DNA of 5,267 nucleotides, from assembly GCA_046318595.1 (NCBI GenBank), contig JBKCTV010000062.1:1-5267 (forward strand), read 5' to 3'. Of the stretch, positions 1-5,267 are shown piece after piece. This stretch comes from DAITMV01 sp046318595. Lineage in GTDB: Bacteria > Pseudomonadota > Gammaproteobacteria > Burkholderiales > Burkholderiaceae_B. Every line of letters begins with the position of its first letter. Within the stretch, counting starts at the first letter, position 1. Position numbers and translations under genes: made by a program. The notes below the pieces were generated by a model. That model had not been told where the DNA came from, ran no database searches, and saw only the letters and a list, made by a program, of their open reading frames with translations.

Positions 1-171
1 CCCCTCACCCTGATTTAGCCAATTTTCAGTGGAACTATTGGCTGATTATCTGCACCAAATAGGAAAGATACTCACTCGATCAGACGCTGGCGGCTTCATC
101 CTCAAGTCAAACTCGACGAAGCACCTGTCGATAACCAACTGAATTTATTTGATTTTCGCCCGACACTACAG
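1..171. other. Upstream stretch with stops in all plus frames; start region of the giant gene
   Basis: No complete gene fits here. The frame of the giant gene has TAG at 16-18 and TGA at 43-45 and is open from 46, but has no ATG, GTG or TTG before 172. The translation from about 97 to 171 (for example VKLDEAPVDNQLNLFDF) already looks protein-like. The frame starting at base 2 is open from 14 to 139 and gives a plausible-looking peptide (VELLADYLHQIGKIL) before TGA at 140-142. The frame starting at base 3 stops with TAG at 60-62. I see no clear -35/-10 pair and no terminator. An AGGAAAG at 61-67 resembles a ribosome binding site but has no standard start codon at the right distance. The stretch may be an intergenic leader, or the frame-broken continuation of a longer N-terminus. 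Confidence 0.5.
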
Positions 172-3100
172 ATGAAACCACAACGTAGAGCCATCACTCA
201 TCAAGATACACCACAAATCGTGGAGTCGCCTGCGCTCAGGCCTGACGCTATAAAAACCACGCCTAGCCCGCCGACATCTTTGGCTCATCCGGATCACGGC
301 GATGACTCAGCTATAGCCTGGCTGAACAAGGAGACAGCACACGCTACAGTGGTATTCAAAAGCCCAGCCGAGCTGACCGCCGCACGGCGCATATTCCAGC
401 AAGCATTGGAACCGGACAAAGACCAAACCCACACCGTTTGTCTGTACCTGGATAACCCAAACTCACTAAAAGACTTTGAACAAACCTTGGTCGCCAAAAA
501 TGGCAAGCTGGGTTTAGAGGATGGGCCATTTTTAAAGCTACTCAAACAAGGCGGTACGCTACTGCTCAACACCACCCAGTTTACCTCCGCGCAGTTGAGC
601 GCATTCAACACCCTCATGCAAGATCAAGTATGGGAAAACCACAAATTACCAGCGAACCAGGGTAAGCCGCATGTACGTGTTATTTGTCTGAGCGATTTGG
701 AAGCCCTGCGCGGCAAGCTCGACGGCGCACAGATTTCACGGACCGCCTTTCACTACATGGCGGACGAGTGCTTCCCGCCAGCGGCCGATTTGGATTGTCA
801 GAAGCCATTGCCGCACTACGATAACAATCCGCAAATCATCGACTTGAAACACGACCGCGCATGGGCCACTACATTGCTGGGCGGCCCGGTCATCGATCAA
901 AACCAGCGATGGCAGCAACAGCCTGGTGCGCTTGATGCCGACCCCACGCGGGCTCTGGTATTGCGCAACCCACCCAACGACGTTTACTTCATCGATCAGG
1001 TGCTGGCCTGGCGCCAGCAAGGTCGGCCGGTACGTCTGGAAGCCGGTATGCCCCCGGCAGATTTTGAACGCTTGACCGCCAACAAACAAGCCGCACAAGA
1101 CAACGATGTGCAGCAACTCAAACAGGCGTCGAGCGCTGAAGTCTGCAATGTGAATATCGCCAACATCTGTGACGCGCTTAAAGACTATTTCGGCGTGGCA
1201 AATGGCCAAATCACAAGCCACCCGTGCTTGTTGGGTGTGGCCGCTGAACACGCCAAACGCGCCGATGGCGGCTTACCCCTGGTCTATATCAGCAGCAATC
1301 TACCGCAACAGCAGTGGGATTTACTGATGCAGCACGCGCTTGGTTTCAAAGCCATGGCAGCGCCCGGCATAGAGGTTCCCCAAGCCTATGCTGACAAGGT
1401 ATTCGTTCTGCCAGACACACAGGCAGAAGAAACCGCGCCACAGACGTGCCTTGCCTTGCCAAAAAAAGGGGTTCAGTTGCTACTGACGAATGATGCAGCG
1501 TTATTGAATGGGCTACCCGAGCGGACCTCTCACCTGTTTGTCACACCAACGATGAGCGGCAGTGACTTGATCAGCAGCCTTAAACAGGCAAAAGCCTCGC
1601 AGCCTGCGCAGTTTAAGATCGAATATCAACAATTGTTAAACGACCTGCAAGCAGGCAAAACCGTGCTACTACATGGCCTGCAAAGCAACCCCGAGCTTCA
1701 AGATAGCCTGGCAAGCTTATTGCACCCGCCACATTATTTGGATGTAAACGGCAAACGGTTTGATTTTTCTGAAAACGGTGGCTTGACCGGGCGTTTGATT
1801 GTGCTTGGTGCAGACAACAGTCTGCAAAAGAAATATCCCCTGACAGCCGCCAGCCAGGCGTCTTTAACTGCCAACGAGTGGCGGGAACAAACCACTGCCA
1901 AACTCGCCCGGGAATTTCCAGCCGTAGCCAAGCAAGTGCCGGACTACCTGGACAAGTTATTAACACTGTACGAACAGATGCAATCGGCTGGTTTCATGCC
2001 AAAAAAGGATATTCCGGCATCTTACGATAGCGTGGCAAACATATTCCGCCATGTTTTTAACCCGTTGCACGGCGGGCTTGGAAACGCTATCGATACCGTG
2101 CCCCCGCAAGTGCTTCGATCGGTGTTCAAAGATGTGCTGATTGGCCAGTACCGTCGCCATACGTCGAACGACGAACGCTATGCATGCTTGAAAGCGTGGC
2201 TCAAAAATATTTTTTCAGAGAATATCAGCGCAATGCCGGTTAACACGGTCGACACCGCGCGTTTTGCGCAACTGATGACGCGCGCCCGCCATGTTCAAGA
2301 CATACACAATCACGCCTGGCAGTTTCTCAACGCATTTAGCCCCGACATTATTCAAAAAGTTTTAGCCCCCGAAGCGCAACACAGCTCAAGCATCCAGGAA
2401 AAGGTAACTGCGCTCGTACTCAACCAAGCCCGCTACCAAGGCATCCCTTTACCCGATGCGCTCGCAGCCGCACTGGCTAAACCAAGCTTTGGCTTGGTGC
2501 GTAGCCCTATCATTGCGCCAGCGGCAGCTTATGATCGCCCCGACAAACTGCCTCAGACGACAAAAAATATCGAAAAACTCAAACAGGTTCAAAGCACTCG
2601 GGCTCTGCTCTCACTCAAAGGCCCGCCAGGGGCTGGAAAAACCTATTTAACTAAACATTTACGCCCCGATGGGCAAAGCCCCCGGCATTTTGTACAGATT
2701 GCCGATATCGGCACCGCAGCTTACAACAAGGCATTACGTGCCTGGGCGCAAGACGAGGGCGATGGCATCAACGACATCCCCTTACTCATCGACGAAGCCA
2801 ATCTCACAAAAAATGGTAATCATGACGCACTGCGCAGCCTGGTGATGAACCGCAGCATACTGATTGAAGGCAAAACCTATGAGCTGACTGACAAACACAC
2901 CGTGATATTTACCGGCAACGACGATGAGCTGCCAGGCCGTCAACGACAAGAGATCGCCAGCGAACACTTTGCAACGCTACAATTCAAACCGATGCGCAGG
3001 CAGGCATTAGATAGCCTCTTTGTACAACCCTTGCTTAAGCACGCGCAGGCTAAGCTGCCGGCGGTGACAGCCTTGGCCGCGACACCGGATGGACTTGCTA

Positions 3101-5267
3101 CGCTGGGCAGCCATTTGCTCGACGTGCATCAGCACTTGCAAGCCAGCTTTCCCGAGGCACAATGGTCGCCACGCAATCTGGAGGAGTTCACCGCCCAGCT
3201 CGTTCACCTCATTGAACGTGAGCCCCATCGAGCAAACCCCACAAATTTACGCGCCTCGATTGCACATGTGGCATTGAACGTCTACGCCGGTGGTTTGCCC
3301 AGCGAAACGCGCTCGGTGGTCGAGGCCTGGTTAAAGCATCATTTTGCGCTCGATACAAGTATCGATCTCACCACATCACCCTACACGTTTGATTTGGATG
3401 ATTCCGCTCTTGCAAACACAGCCAGCACCCAAGCATTGGCCAACACCGTCCAGATGTGGCTGGACAATCAAACAAGCCGGAACGCGCCTGGCTTCAATTA
3501 CAAAGAAAATGCACTTGGGCAAAGCGGTTTATTGATCGAAGGCCCCGCCGCCCGGGGCAAAGACGCCGTGGTGCAAGCCGTGTTGGAGTCCCTGGGGCGC
3601 AATTACTTACTGGTCAATGCCAACCCCAACAGTCTCGACTACTTGCATGAAAAAATTCAAGAAGCTCGCACGACAGGAAAAGTCATTGTCATCTCCGAGA
3701 TGAATCTGCTACCCAGCGATATTTTGGAGAGCGAGCTCAATGGCTTGTTAACCGGTGATGTGGAGGCAAAGCCGGGCTTTGGCGTCATCGCCACCGTCAA
3801 CCCGGCGGGGGCCGAGGGCTACGCAGGCCGTAAGTCTATTTCAACAGCCTTGGCCAACCGCTTTTTAAAAACCGTCATAGACGAATACCCTCCCAGTGAA
3901 GTTGCCGTGATTGCGCACACGATTGGAAAACAACTGTCTATAGATGGTAAAGCGGTAGATACCCTTGTTGAGTATCACCTGGATCTATTAGCGCGGCTTG
4001 AAAACTATCCCAGCGAGCGCAAACCCGGCATTCGCCAACTGACTAACGCCATGAGCGCTTACAAGCAGGGAGAGATGTCCATCGGCGAAGCATTTCATCG
4101 CAACTACGACTATTTTAAACGCCTGGCCGAGCCAGGCGCAGGCAATACGCTCAACGTCTACCAATCAGAAAAAAAAGACGCCACGAACCAGTTAACGCAG
4201 CAACTGCAACAGGCCCTGCGTTTGGCGCATCCAGACTGTTTTTCGGTACCCAAGCTCCAAGCCGATACCACGCTACGGCTGGCCTCGCCCGCAGTGTACG
4301 ACGCCAATAAAGATTGCATACGCTTTAATCCGCGCAAGCCCTTTAAAGAGTTGGTAGCCAGCGTTTTGAAAATGATGGATGAGACTACGGCGCCAAAGCA
4401 AACAACGGTGACAACACCAACACCTGAGAGCCGCCCTGCTGCCAATGCCGAGCAACAGGCCCGGAAACTTACGTCACGAGAACGTTTAAAAATGGGCCTC
4501 AAGCATCTTAAAAAGGCACTTACAGCCCGCTGCTCTCGCGCCCGCGCCGCATTGTCGAGTACATTTTCGACAGGGTTTTTTGCGCCACCAGCTTCAGGAA
4601 TGAATAAAAAATCCGCCGAGGGTACGATGGGTCGCGTCATAACAGATACGCCTGGGAGGACATATCTAGTAAGTGCTTACTACACGCCACAGTCTAAGCT
4701 AATGCAATCGTTTACAGAATGCCAAGGCCTGGCTGATGTCACCGACAAATCCGCGCTAGAAAAAGCAAAACGGATCGAGCTTGATCGGCCTAAGGTGGTA
4801 AGCGATCCAAAAACTGGCCAACGCCGCATATACTTGCTCACCGAGATCGACACTCGCCCTACGCATGTGGTGTTTAATCAAGGGAAGGCAGCGCATGTGA
4901 GCCGCGCAGACAACGGCGCATGGTATATCACTTTGCCCGAAGGGCAACACAAACCTGGGCCGTTGAGCTATTTGCTCGTTCCGAGCCAAGCCATCGCCAA
5001 TCCAACAGTGAACGTTAGTTCCTATCCCAAGCTTCAACCCAATAAAACACGGATTAGCAAAAAGCTCGCAGAAATCAAGCGTAAGCAAACGCCTGATAAT
5101 CCTGCGGCCACCGTGAAATCGCTACAAGAATTGTTTTTAGATGCTAATTATTTTATGTATTCTGACGACAAAATCCATGCAGAAAAAATTAACCGAATAC
5201 GTGACCCAATCGAAAAAACCCAATACTTTTTAACGCACGGCAGAGGAGTATGTTTTGAGTTCAATAA
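172..5267 (+). CDS. Giant multi-module AAA+ ATPase with C-terminal transglutaminase-like domain (3' partial)
   Basis: This is a single open frame of at least 1698 codons that continues past the right edge. Residue numbers in all entries count from the ATG at 172, the first ATG, GTG or TTG in the frame after the TGA at 43-45. No Shine-Dalgarno sequence precedes it, so the start is tentative. Visible layout: three degenerate AAA+ modules (about 45-215, 250-425, 430-560), a helical spacer, an intact AAA+ module (795-1010, GPPGAGKT and LLIDEAN), a second AAA+ module with worn Walker motifs but a midasin-like finger region (1095-1300), a Thr/Pro-rich and basic linker, a beta-rich stretch and the start of a transglutaminase-like domain (Cys1694). 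No signal peptide or transmembrane segment is evident. Tandem AAA+ modules in one chain are known from midasin, dynein and RNF213, which use ATP to pull on or remodel partners. A similar mechanochemical role here is inferred. Substrate and pathway are unknown, and I do not recognise a named gene. Confidence 0.9.
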   Translation, partial: MKPQRRAITHQDTPQIVESPALRPDAIKTTPSPPTSLAHPDHGDDSAIAWLNKETAHATVVFKSPAELTAARRIFQQALEPDKDQTHTVCLYLDNPNSLKDFEQTLVAKNGKLGLEDGPFLKLLKQGGTLLLNTTQFTSAQLSAFNTLMQDQVWENHKLPANQGKPHVRVICLSDLEALRGKLDGAQISRTAFHYMADECFPPAADLDCQKPLPHYDNNPQIIDLKHDRAWATTLLGGPVIDQNQRWQQQPGALDADPTRALVLRNPPNDVYFIDQVLAWRQQGRPVRLEAGMPPADFERLTANKQAAQDNDVQQLKQASSAEVCNVNIANICDALKDYFGVANGQITSHPCLLGVAAEHAKRADGGLPLVYISSNLPQQQWDLLMQHALGFKAMAAPGIEVPQAYADKVFVLPDTQAEETAPQTCLALPKKGVQLLLTNDAALLNGLPERTSHLFVTPTMSGSDLISSLKQAKASQPAQFKIEYQQLLNDLQAGKTVLLHGLQSNPELQDSLASLLHPPHYLDVNGKRFDFSENGGLTGRLIVLGADNSLQKKYPLTAASQASLTANEWREQTTAKLAREFPAVAKQVPDYLDKLLTLYEQMQSAGFMPKKDIPASYDSVANIFRHVFNPLHGGLGNAIDTVPPQVLRSVFKDVLIGQYRRHTSNDERYACLKAWLKNIFSENISAMPVNTVDTARFAQLMTRARHVQDIHNHAWQFLNAFSPDIIQKVLAPEAQHSSSIQEKVTALVLNQARYQGIPLPDALAAALAKPSFGLVRSPIIAPAAAYDRPDKLPQTTKNIEKLKQVQSTRALLSLKGPPGAGKTYLTKHLRPDGQSPRHFVQIADIGTAAYNKALRAWAQDEGDGINDIPLLIDEANLTKNGNHDALRSLVMNRSILIEGKTYELTDKHTVIFTGNDDELPGRQRQEIASEHFATLQFKPMRRQALDSLFVQPLLKHAQAKLPAVTALAATPDGLATLGSHLLDVHQHLQASFPEAQWSPRNLEEFTAQLVHLIEREPHRANPTNLRASIAHVALNVYAGGLPSETRSVVEAWLKHHFALDTSIDLTTSPYTFDLDDSALANTASTQALANTVQMWLDNQTSRNAPGFNYKENALGQSGLLIEGPAARGKDAVVQAVLESLGRNYLLVNANPNSLDYLHEKIQEARTTGKVIVISEMNLLPSDILESELNGLLTGDVEAKPGFGVIATVNPAGAEGYAGRKSISTALANRFLKTVIDEYPPSEVAVIAHTIGKQLSIDGKAVDTLVEYHLDLLARLENYPSERKPGIRQLTNAMSAYKQGEMSIGEAFHRNYDYFKRLAEPGAGNTLNVYQSEKKDATNQLTQQLQQALRLAHPDCFSVPKLQADTTLRLASPAVYDANKDCIRFNPRKPFKELVASVLKMMDETTAPKQTTVTTPTPESRPAANAEQQARKLTSRERLKMGLKHLKKALTARCSRARAALSSTFSTGFFAPPASGMNKKSAEGTMGRVITDTPGRTYLVSAYYTPQSKLMQSFTECQGLADVTDKSALEKAKRIELDRPKVVSDPKTGQRRIYLLTEIDTRPTHVVFNQGKAAHVSRADNGAWYITLPEGQHKPGPLSYLLVPSQAIANPTVNVSSYPKLQPNKTRISKKLAEIKRKQTPDNPAATVKSLQELFLDANYFMYSDDKIHAEKINRIRDPIEKTQYFLTHGRGVCFEFN
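304..816 (+). other. Module D1: degenerate AAA+ core (domain of the giant CDS)
   Basis: About residues 45-215. The order of secondary elements matches an AAA+ core: a first strand (TVVFKSP, 59-65) followed directly by a helix where a P-loop would be, a second strand (HTVCLYLDN, to 95), a Walker B-position strand GGTLLLN (127-133) with Asn in place of Asp-Glu, a helix, and a sensor 1-position strand VRVICLSD (168-175). The roughly 40 residues between the last two strands match the other modules of this protein. There is no GxxxxGK[ST] and no acidic Walker B pair, so nucleotide hydrolysis is not expected. A structural, ring-closing role is inferred. Assignment rests on pattern matching to D4 and D5, not on conserved catalytic residues. 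Confidence 0.45.
919..1446 (+). other. Module D2: degenerate AAA+ core with relic P-loop
   Basis: About residues 250-425. The first strand and loop read TRALVLRNPPNDVYF (259-273), closely paralleling TRALLSLKGPPGAGKT of D4. The GPPG of the P-loop appears as NPPN and the Lys-Thr is gone. A second strand PVRLEAGMPP follows, then a longer insert than in the other modules, a Walker B-position strand LVYISSN (370-376) without Asp-Glu, a helix, and a sensor 1-position strand KVFVLPD (409-415). The parallel with D4 supports descent from a working AAA+ module that lost nucleotide binding. A non-hydrolysing structural position in the chain is the likely role. Confidence 0.5.
1459..1851 (+). other. Module D3: degenerate AAA+ core
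   Basis: About residues 430-560. The first strand VQLLLTND (434-441) runs into a short helix with no P-loop. The second strand is SHLFVTPT. The stretch GKTVLLHGL (495-503), a helix, a YLDVNGKRFDF hairpin and GRLIVLGAD (540-548) align well with LLIDEANL, helix, ILIEGKTYEL hairpin and VIFTGND of D4. His-Gly stands where Walker B Asp-Glu would be. The GKT at 495-497 is not a Walker A: it precedes the Walker B-position strand and has no glycine-rich loop before it. Catalytic residues are absent, so a structural role is inferred. Confidence 0.5.
1852..2553 (+). other. Mostly helical spacer between D3 and D4
   Basis: About residues 561-794. The translation is dominated by helix-forming stretches rich in Ala, Leu, Gln, Lys and Arg (for example LDKLLTLYEQMQSAGF, RSVFKDVLIGQYRR and AQLMTRARHVQDIHNHAWQF), with few strands and no nucleotide-binding motif. 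It is too long to be only the lid of D3. It could be an AAA+ lid plus an inserted helical domain, or a strongly diverged sixth module. No known domain is recognised. Confidence 0.5.
2554..3201 (+). other. Module D4: intact AAA+ ATPase domain, MoxR/midasin-like
   Basis: About residues 795-1010. Walker A is GPPGAGKT (817-824, Lys823, Thr824). Walker B is LLIDEAN (871-877, Asp874, Glu875), followed by Asn877 as often seen in MoxR/dynein-related AAA+ (AAA_5) proteins. An ILIEGKTYEL hairpin leads to the sensor 1 strand VIFTGND with Asn916. The sensor 2 region reads WSPRNLEEF with Arg1001. At the usual arginine-finger position, after GRQRQEIAS, the sequence is EHF (His932) instead of [N]RF. This is the only module with a full set of ATP-binding and hydrolysing residues, so it is the likely motor site of the chain. 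The missing finger implies that its neighbour or another subunit supplies the contact, or that it acts differently. Confidence 0.92.
3454..4071 (+). other. Module D5: AAA+ domain with worn Walker motifs and midasin-like finger region
   Basis: About residues 1095-1300. Walker A reads GPAARGKD (1124-1131): the Gly and Lys1130 spacing is kept but Asp1131 replaces the Thr/Ser that coordinates magnesium. Walker B reads VIVISEMN (1171-1178): Ser1175 replaces Asp, and Glu1176 and Asn1178 are kept. Sensor 1 is ATVNPAG (Asn1210), followed by GYAGRKSISTALANRF (1216-1231), a signature close to midasin and other AAA_5 proteins, with Arg1230 at the arginine-finger position. Sensor 2 is probably GIRQL (Arg1288). 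Nucleotide may still bind, but hydrolysis is probably weak or absent. As the next module after D4, it is placed to offer Arg1230 to the D4 ATP site, as AAA2 does for AAA1 in dynein. Confidence 0.87.
4072..4599 (+). other. Linker: helical part, Thr/Pro-rich stretch, then Arg/Lys-rich helix
   Basis: About residues 1301-1476. It begins with a polar, Gln-rich helical part (QLTQQLQQALRLAHPD), then a short folded-looking segment. At about 1405-1424 it becomes Thr/Pro-rich and probably disordered. At about 1431-1463 it is strongly basic, with repeated Arg and Lys spaced as in an amphipathic helix (RLKMGLKHLKKALTAR, then SRARAAL). The likely role is a flexible tether between the AAA+ chain and the C-terminal enzyme. 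The basic helix could also contact nucleic acid, membrane or a protein partner; the sequence does not say which. Confidence 0.5.
4600..5267 (+). other. Beta-rich region and start of a transglutaminase-like domain (cut by window edge)
   Basis: Residues 1477 onward. The first part (about 1488-1615) has alternating hydrophobic strands (RTYLVSAYYTP, RRIYLLTEID, WYITLPEG, LSYLLVPS), suggesting a beta-sandwich-like domain. From about 1651 a helix (LQELFLDANYFMYS) leads to YFLTHGRGVCFEFN, ending at the edge. This matches the pattern around the nucleophile of transglutaminase-like proteins (COG1305 type), where a helix and an aromatic-Leu segment precede a G-x-C-x-x-[FY] motif. Cys1694 (5251-5253) would be the catalytic residue. 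The His and Asp of the triad must lie downstream, so activity cannot be judged. A papain-like peptidase, transglutaminase, deamidase or inactive homologue are all possible. Confidence 0.58.

Noticed and set aside
736..1251. Minus-strand open frame of 171 codons.
   Set aside because: It lies wholly inside the giant plus-strand gene, over D1-D2. Its translation shows no recognisable motif, and no ribosome binding site or neighbouring minus-strand gene supports it.
1461..1467. A7 run followed by GGG in the phase of a -1 slippery site (A AAA AAA).
   Set aside because: The -1 frame reaches a stop within a few codons and I see no convincing stimulatory hairpin. The zero frame continues normally for more than 1200 codons.
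1654..1662. GKT in D3 as a Walker A motif.
   Set aside because: It sits before the Walker B-position strand, not after the first strand, and lacks the glycine-rich loop with GxxxxGK spacing.
4169..4176. A8 run that could be a frameshift hotspot.
   Set aside because: The main frame stays open and protein-like on both sides (YQSEKKDATNQL), so there is no sign of a shift in this sequence.
4158..4640. Minus-strand open frame of 160 codons, rich in Cys, Ser and Arg.
   Set aside because: It is antisense to the linker of the giant gene. The odd composition follows from reading its Lys/Arg/Ala codons backwards, and no domain is visible.
4600..5267. A separate gene starting at ATG 4600 (MNKKSAEG) for the C-terminal domain.
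   Set aside because: There is no stop before it in the same frame, and the nearby AGGA touches the ATG, leaving no proper spacing. A fusion is simpler, though an internal start cannot be excluded.

Overview
The window is one long plus-strand reading frame that runs off the right edge. It has no stop codon from base 46 to base 5267. From the first in-frame ATG (172) it encodes at least 1698 residues with no end in sight. Sustained openness, protein-like composition and several recognisable AAA+ motifs in this single frame make it a real gene. Every sizeable open frame on the minus strand or in the other plus frames lies inside it and is best read as a shadow. I see no RNA gene, insertion sequence, CRISPR array or terminator.

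The product is a giant, cytosolic-looking protein with no signal peptide or obvious membrane segment. I read it as a chain of five AAA+ modules in one polypeptide, the layout known from midasin, dynein and RNF213. D1 (about residues 45-215), D2 (250-425) and D3 (430-560) keep the strand and helix pattern of AAA+ cores but have lost the Walker residues. A mostly helical spacer of about 230 residues follows. D4 (795-1010) has a perfect Walker A (GPPGAGKT), Walker B (LLIDEAN), a sensor 1 Asn and a sensor 2 Arg. D5 (1095-1300) has a worn Walker A (GPAARGKD) and Walker B (VIVISEMN), but a very midasin-like stretch from sensor 1 to the arginine finger (NPAGAEGYAGRK, then NRF). D4 lacks the finger Arg that D5 has, so the two look complementary: D5 may complete the D4 ATP site.

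After D5 comes a Thr/Pro-rich, then Arg/Lys-rich linker, a beta-rich stretch, and at the right edge the start of what looks like a transglutaminase-like (papain-fold) domain ending at GRGVCFEFN with its candidate catalytic Cys. The His and Asp of such a triad would lie outside the window. The simplest model is an ATP-driven remodelling ring coupled to a cysteine-dependent enzyme. The substrate cannot be read from the sequence.

Bases 1-171 have stops in all three plus frames and no convincing ribosome binding site, so the true N-terminus is uncertain. Composition is near 50% G+C by eye. The dense, uninterrupted coding suggests a bacterium, possibly a gammaproteobacterium, but the window has no marker that fixes the taxon.
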